DNA of 42,395 bases from Candidatus Anammoxibacter sp. Its GTDB lineage: Bacteria > Planctomycetota > Brocadiia > Brocadiales > Anammoxibacteraceae. Position 1 is the first letter of the stretch, and the number at the start of each line of letters is the position of its first letter. The stretch is from the NCBI GenBank assembly GCA_021777105.1, contig JAIQZQ010000017.1:1-42395 (forward strand). The letters are read 5' to 3'. Shown here piece by piece: positions 14,784 through 24,301 of the stretch. The position numbers and the translations under genes are program-made. Under the pieces are notes generated by a model. The model saw only the letters and a list, made by a program, of their open reading frames with translations, searched no databases and was not told the origin of the DNA.

Positions 14784-15850
14784 TCTTGTGGGTAATTGTA
14801 GTGTTGAGTTTTATAGCAGTCGGTTCGTTGCGTAGCACGCGGGTTTCTCTAAAGCTGGAAAGTGTATTGACGGAGAGAATGCAAAATCTTTACGCCGCCA
14901 GAAGCGCGTGTTTATTTGCGTTGTCTAAAATTGAGATAAAAAACTTTGCGGCATTAAAAGAGAAGCCGCCTGGAGAGGAAGAGGATGTTTTTGACCCTCA
15001 AAAACCATGGATCCCAAGGCCCACTCCTTATATGGTCACTCTAAACGGCATTGGTTGCGATGTTTCTATTATAGATGAAGGCGGCAAATTAAACATCAAC
15101 AGCATTAATGATAAAGAAAAAAAGGTCTTTATTGATTTTCTAAAATCTAAAGGCATTAAGAAAAAAAGCGCCGAAATTATTACAGATTCCGTGCTTGATT
15201 GGAAGGATAAAGATGACCTGCACCACATGAATGGGGCGGAAACTCCATACTATAGCAGATTGCCTGAGCCCTATGAAGCTAAAAACGCGCCGTTCGATTC
15301 CGCCGAGGAGCTGGCCCTTGTTAAAGGGGTAACACCGGAAATTTATGAGAATATAATGGACGGTATTACCGTGTTCGGATCGGGCAAAATAAACCTGAAC
15401 TTTACGTCCGCGGAGGTTCTTGCTTCCGTGCCGAAAATAGATAAAGAGATCGCAGGCGCAATATTACAGCGTATAAAAAGTAAAGGCCCTTTTAAAACGA
15501 TAGAGGGACTTCGATCTCTTTTGTTTAAATTTGGAGTTGCCGGATCGGATTTTGAAAAAGTGCGAAATCATGTTACATTAGACAACGCTAACATTGTCGC
15601 CATAATTGCCGAATGCTCCGCGTCAAAAACATCAGGCCCTTCCAGGACGGCAGGGCCGCCTGGGTCGGAATCGGCATTTGATGATTTCACCGAGTCTGAA
15701 ATACCGCCACGAGGCGAAGATGCGGCAGACAAAAAAAAGGCATCAAAATCAAAAGGCCCTAAAAGCGCGGCCATGCTAACGCATAAATATAAAATAATTG
15801 CTGAAATCAGCGGAAAAAACAGGAGTGTAAAAGCGGCTTATGCGGATTGA
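14672..15850 (+). CDS. gspK: Pseudopilus tip protein GspK-like
   Basis: The 392-residue frame carries the GspK hydrophobic start YVLAIVLWVIVVLSFIAVGS, the large globular domain with INDEGG-like IIDEGGKLNINSIND, DSVLDWKDKDD, and the helix-hairpin-helix part LNFTSAEVLASVPKIDKEIAGA typical of T2SSK. GspK caps the pseudopilus. The only ATG before the hydrophobic segment is 14672, inside gspJ, giving a 32-residue basic leader (MGGIITKHIAKRYKNYNRER...). No closer ATG, GTG or TTG exists in frame, so either this long leader is real or an unusual start (for example ATT) is used. Residues about 320-370 are a low-complexity Pro/Ser/Asp linker. GspK lacks the +5 Glu, as usual for this subunit. Confidence 0.82.
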   Translation: MGGIITKHIAKRYKNYNRERWRGKRTAGSGNGYVLAIVLWVIVVLSFIAVGSLRSTRVSLKLESVLTERMQNLYAARSACLFALSKIEIKNFAALKEKPPGEEEDVFDPQKPWIPRPTPYMVTLNGIGCDVSIIDEGGKLNINSINDKEKKVFIDFLKSKGIKKKSAEIITDSVLDWKDKDDLHHMNGAETPYYSRLPEPYEAKNAPFDSAEELALVKGVTPEIYENIMDGITVFGSGKINLNFTSAEVLASVPKIDKEIAGAILQRIKSKGPFKTIEGLRSLLFKFGVAGSDFEKVRNHVTLDNANIVAIIAECSASKTSGPSRTAGPPGSESAFDDFTESEIPPRGEDAADKKKASKSKGPKSAAMLTHKYKIIAEISGKNRSVKAAYAD

Positions 15851-17291
15851 AAACATGCCTGGCGGCAACATCAAATTGTCTGGTTTAAAAAAAGACGCCG
15901 GAATGTTCTTTAAAACACGATTTAAAAGACTTGGAAGCGTCGCGGAAATTTTCTTCCCTAAAGCGATAGGAGTGGCTTTGCAAGGGGATGATCTCCTAAT
16001 TACCAAGGTGTGCAAGCGCTCATTTGACACCATTAAGGAAACTGAAAAAATCAGAGACTTTATGTCACAGTCCGGCGCGATTGACCGGTTAGGATTTAAA
16101 TCCATTAAACGGTCTCTAAATGAGGTAGTTTTTTCCGTTTCAAGGGAAAACGTCATTGTGCGGGAACTCGAATTTCCTGGAACGGATTTAAAAGAGTTTA
16201 AGGAGGCCCTTAATTATCAACTGGACAGCTTTATTCCTTTTGAGGCCGACGATGTTTATTATGACGTTTTTAAAGGCAACGACAATGGACTTAGCGGCAA
16301 GCTATTTATCATAGCCATTAGAAAAAGCAATCTGGATAAAGTTGTGGAGCAACTAAAGAATTTAGGAATTGAGCCTACCAGGGTTGTAACCACTCCGTTG
16401 TCGTTCATCCCAATTGTCGGCGAGAAACAAGGAACGGTCGTCGTTGTTAACAAGGTTAACGACGTATATTGTTACAATACTTTTAAAGAAGGTTCGTTTA
16501 TCTCGTCTCTCTTTATAAATGGAAAAGACGACCTAAAAAGGAAAATCAGTTTCGACAAGCCTGATGAAATAATGGAAGACGTCGGCCTTGACTTCTCAGA
16601 AACTGAATTAAATGAACTTATCGACAATGGCGAAACCGGCCAGGCCGGAGCCGGCGAGGCTATTGCCGAGGAGGAACCGCAGAAAAAAATTTCGAGCATT
16701 TCTCGGTTGGATGATAATATTGAGTCGTTTGGGGCCGCAATGCTTGGGATACAAAATGAGCGTCAGCGATTCAGCCTTCTAAACACGGGCAGAAGAGTCT
16801 TTAATTTGCAAAAGATTTTAATGGTCTGTTTTTTATGCTCATTGTTGTTTTTCATGTTCTTCATCCCTAATGTAATAAAAAACAGAAAGCTGGAAACACT
16901 GGAATTTATCAACAAAGAGATACGTCTGTTAAAGGATGATATTTTCAAGATTGAAGATGTCAGAAACCGGCTCTCAATTATAGAAGGCACATTAATCAGC
17001 GTTGGAAAGTTGCAGGCTGATTACGCAGGCAGGGCGCACGTCCTTCTTGAGCTTTCTGAAAAGCTGCCGCCTACGGCGTGGGTAAGGGAGCTTTATATAT
17101 CAAGAAAAATTTTTGAGATTGGCGGCGTAGCTCAATCGGCCACGGAATTAATCCCTATTTTAGAAGATTCGGAGCTTTTTTACAGTGTTGGGTTTACGGC
17201 CCCGGTTGTAAAAAACGATGACGGCAATGAAAGCTTCAGGCTTAAAGGCGCAATTAAAATATTGGAAAAGAAAAGCGATGTTGTAGAGTAA
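15840..17291 (+). CDS. gspL: GspL-like inner-membrane platform protein with PilM-like cytoplasmic domain
   Basis: The protein has 483 residues. Residues about 40-260 resemble the actin-like fold of PilM/GspL (PKAIGVALQGDDLLITKV; NVIVRELEFPGTDLKEFKEA; YQLDSFIPFEADDVYYDV). A linker of about 60 residues is followed by one membrane helix (about 325-345, ILMVCFLCSLLFFMFFIPNV). The C-terminal periplasmic part has a coiled coil (NKEIRLLKDDIFKIEDVRNR) and a small alpha-beta domain like PilN (LSEKLPPTAWVRELYI). It therefore reads as a PilM-PilN-type fusion serving as GspL, the docking site for the secretion ATPase. Its ATG overlaps gspK by 11 bp. Confidence 0.8.
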   Translation: MRIENMPGGNIKLSGLKKDAGMFFKTRFKRLGSVAEIFFPKAIGVALQGDDLLITKVCKRSFDTIKETEKIRDFMSQSGAIDRLGFKSIKRSLNEVVFSVSRENVIVRELEFPGTDLKEFKEALNYQLDSFIPFEADDVYYDVFKGNDNGLSGKLFIIAIRKSNLDKVVEQLKNLGIEPTRVVTTPLSFIPIVGEKQGTVVVVNKVNDVYCYNTFKEGSFISSLFINGKDDLKRKISFDKPDEIMEDVGLDFSETELNELIDNGETGQAGAGEAIAEEEPQKKISSISRLDDNIESFGAAMLGIQNERQRFSLLNTGRRVFNLQKILMVCFLCSLLFFMFFIPNVIKNRKLETLEFINKEIRLLKDDIFKIEDVRNRLSIIEGTLISVGKLQADYAGRAHVLLELSEKLPPTAWVRELYISRKIFEIGGVAQSATELIPILEDSELFYSVGFTAPVVKNDDGNESFRLKGAIKILEKKSDVVE

Positions 17292-17316
17292 ACAATTTTA
17301 CAACCTTACAAAAAGC

Positions 17317-17916
17317 ATGAAAAAATTAACAGATTCATTTGGAAAATTAAAAAAAAGGGAGAAAGCGCTCCTTGTATTGGCGCTGATTGTTTGCGCAGCT
17401 CTGGCCGTTAACAAATTTATAATAAGCCCGGCGTTCAAATCCCTCAGTGTAGTGTCAGACAAATATGAATCTAAAAGCCTATTGCTCTCAAAATATTATG
17501 ACTTTCTGTCAAATGAAGAGTATTATAATGAAAAATTAAAATCGCTGGAAAATGAGTTTAAAAATCTTGAAAGAAAAATCCTGCATTTAGAGACGGAAGA
17601 GCTGGCCTCTGCTAAATTGCAGGAGTTGGCAAAAAAAATAGCAAAACGGCACGGACTTTCTATTTCCAGAAGTATTGGAGCCAAGAACAGAGTGATAACT
17701 GAAGATCCATACCTTGTGTCAATTTCAGCAAATTTTGAGATAAATGATATTGGTCAGACTCAAAAACTGCGCGCGTTTATATACGATTTGGAATACAACA
17801 AAGACAAACTTTTTTTTGTAAATGATTTAAGGGTAAAAAGCGTGGGGCTTGAGATAGCGCAAGGCATATCCCTTTCAACAAACCTTGCCCTGATAGCGTA
17901 CATTAGAAAAAAATGA
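17317..17916 (+). CDS. gspM: GspM/PilO-like platform protein
   Basis: The 199-residue protein has a basic N-terminus, one membrane helix (about 16-35, ALLVLALIVCAALAVNKFII), a long coiled coil (about 45-95) and a ferredoxin-like C-terminal domain. This is the GspM/PilO plan, and its place after gspL supports the call. It would dimerise with the PilN-like part of GspL in the periplasm. Sequence identity to named families is low by eye, so the assignment rests on topology and order. Its stop overlaps the next start (ATGA). Confidence 0.7.
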   Translation: MKKLTDSFGKLKKREKALLVLALIVCAALAVNKFIISPAFKSLSVVSDKYESKSLLLSKYYDFLSNEEYYNEKLKSLENEFKNLERKILHLETEELASAKLQELAKKIAKRHGLSISRSIGAKNRVITEDPYLVSISANFEINDIGQTQKLRAFIYDLEYNKDKLFFVNDLRVKSVGLEIAQGISLSTNLALIAYIRKK

Positions 17917-18530
17917 AAAAACCGCAATATTACATAGACAAGATAACAACCGCCGCCCAACAATGGAGAGATTACCTCCCAATAACTAATGTTGCGCTGT
18001 TCGCCATAGTTGTTGCGCTAATTGGAGTTATGATTTTTCTTGTCATCGTTCCATCATCAGGATTTAAGCCGTTAAAAAATGAGAGCGTGAAATTTGACGG
18101 AGCTGAAGACTTGATACTTGCCGCACAAAACGCAGAGCCGCCGGAGCCTTCAAAGTTTTACGGCATTGAGAAAAAAAATCTTTTTAGCCCCGGCAGGACA
18201 GATTGGGCCGGGGAGCCGCCGCCAACGCCTGTTCCGCCGCCACGGCCGCAGATTGTGGCGCCTCCAAGAGCCACCCCTAAACCGACGCCGACTCCAAAAC
18301 CCAGGCCAAAGTTTAAACCAAACAGAATAAAGCTCTCCGCAATTCTGGCGTTCGGCGAGACAAAAGTCGCCCTAATAAATAACCTGGATAAAAGCAAAAT
18401 CAAAGACAAGCTGATTTATGTTAAAGAAGGCGATGATGTGGTTGGGTATACCGTAAAAAGCATAGATAAGGATAAACTTGTGCTTGAATGGAACGGAGAG
18501 GAGTCTATAATCAAAATGTATAAGCTTTAA
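17913..18530 (+). CDS. gspC: GspC/PilP-like periplasmic connector
   Basis: The 205-residue protein has one N-terminal membrane helix (about 25-47, NVALFAIVVALIGVMIFLVI). A periplasmic segment contains the FYGIEKKNLFSPGR motif typical of GspC/PulC-like proteins. A Pro-rich spacer (about 97-135, PPPTPVPPPRPQ and PKPTPTPKPRPKF) follows, then a small beta-rich homology-region-like domain (about 140-205, KLSAILAFGETKVALIN to the end). The homology region normally contacts the N0 domain of GspD and links inner and outer membranes. There is no PDZ domain. The gene overlaps gspM by 4 bp. Standing near the end of the cluster rather than first is unlike the enterobacterial order. Confidence 0.75.
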   Translation: MKKPQYYIDKITTAAQQWRDYLPITNVALFAIVVALIGVMIFLVIVPSSGFKPLKNESVKFDGAEDLILAAQNAEPPEPSKFYGIEKKNLFSPGRTDWAGEPPPTPVPPPRPQIVAPPRATPKPTPTPKPRPKFKPNRIKLSAILAFGETKVALINNLDKSKIKDKLIYVKEGDDVVGYTVKSIDKDKLVLEWNGEESIIKMYKL

Positions 18531-18599
18531 CGGTTTGCCGGCTTCATTTGTATAAAGTTTAACTTTAACCAACCGCGCTTTTTTAAGCTCAGGATTCAT

Positions 18600-19802
18600 A
18601 TGGCAACATTTAAATATCGTGTATTAACAAAAAGCAGAGAGATTGTTGAAGGCAAAAAAGAGGCCGCAAGCGATAAAGATTTGATATCAGAGTTTCGCAA
18701 GTCCGGCCACATTGTGCTTAAACTTCAAAAAATAGGCGATGAGAACAGACAGGGTTTTAGTTTAAAACTATCATTGCAGCGCTCATTCCTTTTCTTTACC
18801 CAGGAGCTTGCGACACTTCTTGAAAACGGCATACCTATGGACAGAAGCATCTCCATATTGGCAAGCACTCAGGAGAAGCCTGTAATCAAATCAATCCTTG
18901 AGGATATTTTACAAAACGTAAAGTCAGGCCGGTCGTTGGGCGAATCGTTGTCTAAACATCCAAGGGCGTTTTCAAATGTAAATGTCCACATGATTCACGC
19001 CGGGGAAGAGGGCGGCGTGTTGCCGCAGGTTTTGCGAAGACTGGGTGAATTCCAGGAAAGGATGCAGAAAGTTAAACGCGAAATCATCTCGGCCATGATT
19101 TATCCGCTGTTGCTGACTTTAGTGGGTATTTTCTCAATCACCGCGTTAATCACTTTTGTAATACCAAGATTTGCCCAGGTTTTTGAAGGCATGGGCATAG
19201 AGTTGCCGCTTTCCACTCAAATATTGATGGCATTTAGCCATATCGTCATCTCGTATGGATGGGCGTTTGTTATCTTTGTTATAGTCGTGTATTTCTCGTA
19301 CACAAAAAGCAGAAAGATTGCGTCTGTCGCAGAGAGAATAGACAAGGCGAAACTTAAATTGCCTTTAATCGGCTCAGTACTTTGGAAGATAGAGATTGCC
19401 CGTTTCTCAAGAACGCTCGGCACGCTTATGGAAAACGCGGTGCCGTTGCTTAAGGCAATGGATATAGTCAAAAATGTGCTGTCAAATTCGCATCTGGTTG
19501 GCATTTTAAACACAGTCAAGTCTTCAGTGCGGGAAGGCGGCGGGCTTACTTTGGCGCTTGATAGAAAAGGCTTCCTCCCTGGATACGCAAAACATTTGTT
19601 AACGGTGGGAGAGGAGACGGGCAGCCTTGACAAAATGCTTATAAAAGTGGCCGACAACCTTGACCTTGAAATTGAGCAAAACATTAAGAGATTGGTGACG
19701 CTTGTTGAACCCCTTTTAATATTAATGATGGGCGGCGTTATAGGGGTAATCGTTGTCTCAATGTTAATGGCAATTCTCAGTATCAGCGATATCGGCATGT
19801 GA
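18600..19802 (+). CDS. gspF: Type II secretion inner-membrane protein GspF
   Basis: The 400-residue polytopic protein of the GspF/PilC family has two repeated cytoplasmic domains. Signatures are FFTQELATLLENGIPMDRSI, the matching FSRTLGTLMENAVPLLKAMD in the second repeat, MIHAGEEGGVLPQVLRRL, VGEETGSLDKMLIKVADNLD, and three membrane helices (about 163-190, 215-238 and 370-395). GspF contacts the GspE ATPase and drives pseudopilus assembly. It is the last gene of the cluster, 69 bp after gspC, with AGGA before the ATG. Its stop lies 12 bp from the convergent rph stop, with no hairpin between. Confidence 0.93.
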   Translation: MATFKYRVLTKSREIVEGKKEAASDKDLISEFRKSGHIVLKLQKIGDENRQGFSLKLSLQRSFLFFTQELATLLENGIPMDRSISILASTQEKPVIKSILEDILQNVKSGRSLGESLSKHPRAFSNVNVHMIHAGEEGGVLPQVLRRLGEFQERMQKVKREIISAMIYPLLLTLVGIFSITALITFVIPRFAQVFEGMGIELPLSTQILMAFSHIVISYGWAFVIFVIVVYFSYTKSRKIASVAERIDKAKLKLPLIGSVLWKIEIARFSRTLGTLMENAVPLLKAMDIVKNVLSNSHLVGILNTVKSSVREGGGLTLALDRKGFLPGYAKHLLTVGEETGSLDKMLIKVADNLDLEIEQNIKRLVTLVEPLLILMMGGVIGVIVVSMLMAILSISDIGM

Positions 19803-19814
19803 GGAATTAGCGCA

Positions 19815-20531
19815 TCACCCTTCAAGCGCCCGTGTTTGAATAGCGGTCAGCTCGGCAATGCCTTTTTTCGCGAAACTTATCATTTGCGCAAGCTGCGCGT
19901 CTGAAAACGTCGTCTGCTCGCCGGTGCCCTGTATTTCAACAAATTCGCCCGAGCCGGTGGCCACGATATTCATGTCAACATCCGCGTCCCTATCTTCCGG
20001 ATAGCACAGGTCCAACATGCACTCGCCTTTAACAATGCCCACGCTTACGGCGGCAATGCTGTCGCGGGCGGGTTTTGTTGAAATCATGTTTTGATCCTTC
20101 ATCCATTGAAACGCGTCCATGAGCGCAATATAAGCCCCGGTTATAGCCAAAGTTCTGGTGCCTCCATCAGCCTGAAGGGTGTCGCAATCAATCCATATTG
20201 TCCGCTCGCCAAACCCAGACAAGTCAACAATATTTCTCATTGACCTTCCAATTAAACGCTGAATCTCCTGGGTACGCCCGTTAATCTTAGACCGGCTTGA
20301 TTCCCTTGTGGTGCGTTTGCCTGTGGACCCGGGCAAAAGCGAATATTCCGCGGTAACCCATCCACGGCCCGTGCCTTTAATATAAGGCGGAACCGAATCG
20401 TCAACCGACGCGGTGCACAATATTTTGGTGTTGCCGGCCTGAATCAAGACCGAGCCCGGCGGATTGTCGGTGAAATTTCTATTAACCGTAATTGGCCTTA
20501 ATTCATTGTTTTCTCTTTTATCAACTCGCAT
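19815..20531 (-). CDS. rph: Ribonuclease PH
   Basis: The 238-residue protein matches RNase PH throughout: MRVDKRENNELRPITVNRNF, GSVLIQAGNTKILCTASVD, VPPYIKGTGRGWVTAEYSLL, RTTRESSRSKINGRTQEIQR, IDCDTLQADGGTRTLAITGA, and the LCYPEDRDADVDMNIV motif with its acidic metal residues. It uses phosphate to trim the 3' ends of tRNA precursors and other RNAs and forms hexamers. The start has a strong site (GGAGGAG). It is the last gene of a minus-strand series; unusually, its neighbour is a histidine kinase rather than the RdgB-type NTPase that often follows rph. Confidence 0.96.
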   Translation of the reverse strand: MRVDKRENNELRPITVNRNFTDNPPGSVLIQAGNTKILCTASVDDSVPPYIKGTGRGWVTAEYSLLPGSTGKRTTRESSRSKINGRTQEIQRLIGRSMRNIVDLSGFGERTIWIDCDTLQADGGTRTLAITGAYIALMDAFQWMKDQNMISTKPARDSIAAVSVGIVKGECMLDLCYPEDRDADVDMNIVATGSGEFVEIQGTGEQTTFSDAQLAQMISFAKKGIAELTAIQTRALEG

Positions 20532-20562
20532 TCAAATTCTCCTCCAATTAAACCGATATGTC

Positions 20563-20590
20563 TTAGTGGCTGAGCAAAAATAACCCAGTC
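20563..20590 (-). repeat. Degenerate dispersed repeat end at a gene 3' end
   Basis: Read on the plus strand: TTAGTGGCTGAGCAAAAATAACCCAG. It closely resembles the sequence at 27359-27386 and more distantly the TTAGGGCTCGG...AAATAACTTGG family. Both sit directly against the stop codon of a minus-strand gene (the histidine kinase here, udg there). Confidence 0.45.
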
Positions 20591-23500
20591 CTACTCATGA
20601 GAACCTTGTTCGCCCTCGTCCTTTAGTTTTATAAACTCTTTTTTTAGAAGCTCTATTTCATTTAAAAGCGCTTCAAAAGTAGCGGCAGCGTCCGCAATGT
20701 CTCCGCTTTTACCCATCTTTTCAAGTTTCAAAGCCAATTCAAATGACGACTTGGCCGAGAACTCGGCGACCGTGCCTTTAAGCGTATGCGCGGAAGCGGC
20801 AAGCGCGGCGCTGTCGCCCTGCTCTATTGATGTTTTAATGTTGTTGACAAATTTTGGACAAACCTTAAAAAATTGATCCGTTAACTCAATCAGGAAATCT
20901 ATGTCGTTTCCCATGCGTTTGACGGCTTCATCCTTGTCAAAAATCGTTTTATTATCTATTTCCCGGCCTTTAACCGGTTTTTCCGTATTAGTTTTTGTTT
21001 CCATAAATTTTGAGTTAAGCCATTTGTTAAGCACGTCAAAAAGGCTTTTTGGCGTGATTGGTTTTGAGATGTAATCGTCCATTCCCGCGTCTAAACATTT
21101 CTGCCGATCTCCCTGCATTGCGTTCGCCGTCATTGCAACGATAGTTGTCTTGCCGGCTTTCCCTTGAAGTTGACGTATCCTTCTGGTTGTCTCGTAACCG
21201 TCAATAACCGGCATTTGGCAATCCATGAAAACAACTTCATAAGCCGATTTCCTCAACAACTCAACAGCCTCAAGCCCGTTGGCGGTAACGTCGGCTTTAA
21301 AACCGGCTTTTGACAATATTTTTATTGCGACGTTCTGATTTACTATGTTGTCTTCAACCAAGAGAATGCGCGCATTTTTGTAATCACTCTCCCCAAAATA
21401 TGTTTGCGACGCAAAATCCGTTTTTTTAACGGCCCCTGTTCCATGTTTAGCGCCCATTGCCGAAACTACACATTCAAGCAAAACGTTTCTTTTAATTGGT
21501 TTGGTAAAGCAGACGTCAAATCCCGCGTCTTGTATCTTATCCGCATCTGCTCTATTGCTCATCAATGTAAGAAAGATTATCGGCGTTTTTTTAATAGATT
21601 CATCTTTCCTGACGGAGCCGGCGAATTGCGAAATCTCATCAAAGTCTATATCATATAATTGATAATCAAATATAGCCAGTTGAAACTCGCCGGGCGTCCC
21701 CGCATTTTCAATCAATTTAGACAAAGCGGTCGCGCGATCATACACGCATTCATATTTAGCCCCCCAAGCGTCCAGATGCCCGGAGATTGATTTTTTGTTA
21801 AGTTCACTGTCTGTAATGATTAAAACGCGCAACCCGCGAGCCTTCTCCTCCAGTCCCTCGGTTTTCGGCATAGCGCCGGCCGATTGTTTCTCAAACTCCA
21901 GCCTAAACCAAAACGTCGAGCCCTTGCCATCTTCACTTTCAACCCCCAGCTCGCCTCCCATTAATTCGCAAAATTGTTTTGAGATAGCCAGCCCCAGCCC
22001 CGTGCCGCCATAATTGCGCGTAGTTGAAGCGTCGACCTGTGAAAACGACTTAAATAATCTGCTGATCCTGTTTTTTGGGATTCCGATTCCTGTATCGCGC
22101 ACTTCAAAAAGCATTGTCGCTCGCGACGGAGTCTCGTTTACAAGCGTGGCGCTAACCACAACTTCTCCCTGTTTTGTAAATTTAATAGCGTTGTTGGCAA
22201 GGTTTATAAGTATTTGCCTTATGCGGCCGGAGTCGCCCTTTAACAACGCCGGAGTGTTTTGATTCAACACGCATATCAACTGCAACCGTTTCTCTTCGGC
22301 TTTTTGAGTCAATAAATCCGCCACGCTTTCAATAACAATGTTTAAATCAAAATCAATAATTTCAAGCTCAAGTTTGCCGGCTTCAAGCTTGGAGAAGTCC
22401 AGAATGTCGTTAATCAACGTCAACTGGCTCTCAGCTGCGTTGTTTATAGTGTTTGTGTAATCGCGCTGTTCCTCATCAAGGCCCGTGGTAAGCAAGAGGT
22501 GCGACATGCCGACTATCGCATTCAACGGCGTGCGGATTTCATGGCTCATGTTTGCCAGAAATTCGCTCTTTGCCTGCGTTGCGCTCTCAGCCTCATCCTT
22601 TGCCTTTTTTAATTCCGCTTCCGCTTGCTTTTGATAGGTAATGTCATGCGCAATATTAACAATGCTAATCTCCTCGCAGCTTGTGCAAGCATTTGACATT
22701 ACAAAAACCGGGCAATCGTCAATATGTTTCTTATGTTTGCAATCTTTAGTGTAAAAAGACGAAAGATTGACGAAAACCTGCTTGCCTGATTTTGCCACAT
22801 ACGCGACATTCTGTTTTTTTACCAAATATATGGAGCCCGCGATTATCATCTTTTTCACATCCACATGGGCATCTACACCCAATACCGAAAAAAATGATTT
22901 GTTTACCAATTCAGACTCTTCATATCCCAACAACGACACGGTTGTGGGGTTAACATGCTTTATCTTATAATCAAGGTCGGTGATAATTACGGAATCATTC
23001 ATCCCCCTTAACACCCTTTCGAAAAAGTCGTTTGAGATGGTGACCTTCTGCATATCATCGCACATTTGGTTGAAAGAAAGCACCAATTCGCCAAGCTCAT
23101 CGTTGGTTGTTTTCGTTGCCCTGTAATTTAACTCGCCGGAAGAACGCTTCCTTGTGGCATCAAGCAGTTGTTTTATTGAATCCGTAAGCTTCCTGGAAAA
23201 GAAGGTTGACACCATAATAATAATAAAAGATATTGCGATGCCGAAAGTTATCATCAGGCTTTTAAGCTTAAAAAGCGGCGCGAACGTTTCAGAAATGTCC
23301 TTTTCAGCGAGTATAACCCAATCCAGCTCAGCTATAAACGCAGAGGCGCCTATAATCTCAACGCCTCTAAAGTCCCTATATATACCGACCATTTCTTCGC
23401 TGTTTTCCAAAGCCCTTTGAACCGGCTCGCTGTTGACGGCCTGATTTAGCACGGCGCTTTCAACGGAATTTAACTCAGTAATTACAAGCCTGTCCTTATT

Positions 23501-24247
23501 TACAATATAAATGGCTCGCTCGTTTTGTTCATCATTGCCGGGCGAAGAATCATTATCATCCTGCTCGGCAGGAGTTCCCGGGCCATATAAATATCCGCCG
23601 ACCGCGCCCATTTTTTTCTTAACGTTGTCCCTTTCAAGCCATTTGCTTCGCGTTATGTTTGCCAATGAACTGCCGCTGATATAGTTGACAACTACGCCTA
23701 AAAATCTGTTTATCTCGTTGTCAAACACAGGGGCCGAGACCTTGATAACCGGCTCAAGAAATTGTTCGGAATAACTAAGGTCTTCAAAATAACCATCCCT
23801 TTTTACCCTGATAAAATAGTCTTCACCGGAGATATCCGAGCCGACAGCGCCGTTAATAGTAGAAGAAACCACAATACCGTTTCTATCAAGAATAGAAATG
23901 CCTAAAATATGCGGAGAGTGCAGAGGGATTTTGTTTAACTTTAAATGTTTATTAAGCGATTCAATAGTGGAGGCTTTGTCGGTTTCAGGCTGGTTTATAT
24001 CGCCGAGACTCTTGATTACATCCATATCGGAGGAGAAGTCGCGGGCTATATTTTTTTGAGCCTCTATAAAGGTGTGAAGGTGATTTTTTATTGCGTTAGC
24101 GGTTGTTGAGAGATGGTCAAATGTCTGCTGTCTTACAGTTTTTACGCCGGTATTATAGGCGAAAAACATGGCGACACCCAGGGGGATAATTGCCAAAAGC
24201 AAGAAACAGCTCAAAAGTTTTCTATCAATACGATTGAAAAACTGCAT
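20591..24247 (-). CDS. Hybrid sensor histidine kinase with two receivers and HPt (BarA-like)
   Basis: A 1218-residue membrane phosphorelay protein. In order: membrane helix 1 (about 11-32); a periplasmic double-Cache-type sensor (about 35-325, with [20 protein letters not shown]); membrane helix 2 (about 330-350); HAMP (about 351-405); PAS (about 407-545); HisKA with His569 in [11 protein letters not shown]; HATPase with N686, DTGIGIP and [10 protein letters not shown]; receiver 1 (about 805-930, Asp861); receiver 2 (about 958-1075, Asp1009 in [15 protein letters not shown]); and HPt with His1154 in AHTLKGT. Receiver 1 has a weakened acidic pair (ITDSE) and may be poorly phosphorylated. The PAS domain carries a Cys/His cluster (C503, H505, H508, C512, C521, C524) that may bind a metal or cofactor. 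No output regulator gene is adjacent. Confidence 0.94.
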   Translation of the reverse strand: MQFFNRIDRKLLSCFLLLAIIPLGVAMFFAYNTGVKTVRQQTFDHLSTTANAIKNHLHTFIEAQKNIARDFSSDMDVIKSLGDINQPETDKASTIESLNKHLKLNKIPLHSPHILGISILDRNGIVVSSTINGAVGSDISGEDYFIRVKRDGYFEDLSYSEQFLEPVIKVSAPVFDNEINRFLGVVVNYISGSSLANITRSKWLERDNVKKKMGAVGGYLYGPGTPAEQDDNDSSPGNDEQNERAIYIVNKDRLVITELNSVESAVLNQAVNSEPVQRALENSEEMVGIYRDFRGVEIIGASAFIAELDWVILAEKDISETFAPLFKLKSLMITFGIAISFIIIMVSTFFSRKLTDSIKQLLDATRKRSSGELNYRATKTTNDELGELVLSFNQMCDDMQKVTISNDFFERVLRGMNDSVIITDLDYKIKHVNPTTVSLLGYEESELVNKSFFSVLGVDAHVDVKKMIIAGSIYLVKKQNVAYVAKSGKQVFVNLSSFYTKDCKHKKHIDDCPVFVMSNACTSCEEISIVNIAHDITYQKQAEAELKKAKDEAESATQAKSEFLANMSHEIRTPLNAIVGMSHLLLTTGLDEEQRDYTNTINNAAESQLTLINDILDFSKLEAGKLELEIIDFDLNIVIESVADLLTQKAEEKRLQLICVLNQNTPALLKGDSGRIRQILINLANNAIKFTKQGEVVVSATLVNETPSRATMLFEVRDTGIGIPKNRISRLFKSFSQVDASTTRNYGGTGLGLAISKQFCELMGGELGVESEDGKGSTFWFRLEFEKQSAGAMPKTEGLEEKARGLRVLIITDSELNKKSISGHLDAWGAKYECVYDRATALSKLIENAGTPGEFQLAIFDYQLYDIDFDEISQFAGSVRKDESIKKTPIIFLTLMSNRADADKIQDAGFDVCFTKPIKRNVLLECVVSAMGAKHGTGAVKKTDFASQTYFGESDYKNARILLVEDNIVNQNVAIKILSKAGFKADVTANGLEAVELLRKSAYEVVFMDCQMPVIDGYETTRRIRQLQGKAGKTTIVAMTANAMQGDRQKCLDAGMDDYISKPITPKSLFDVLNKWLNSKFMETKTNTEKPVKGREIDNKTIFDKDEAVKRMGNDIDFLIELTDQFFKVCPKFVNNIKTSIEQGDSAALAASAHTLKGTVAEFSAKSSFELALKLEKMGKSGDIADAAATFEALLNEIELLKKEFIKLKDEGEQGSHE

Positions 24248-24301
24248 AGTGAACGCCGGGCTGTTCGCGTAGACAACGAGCCCAAAAAATGTCTTAAATC
24301 T

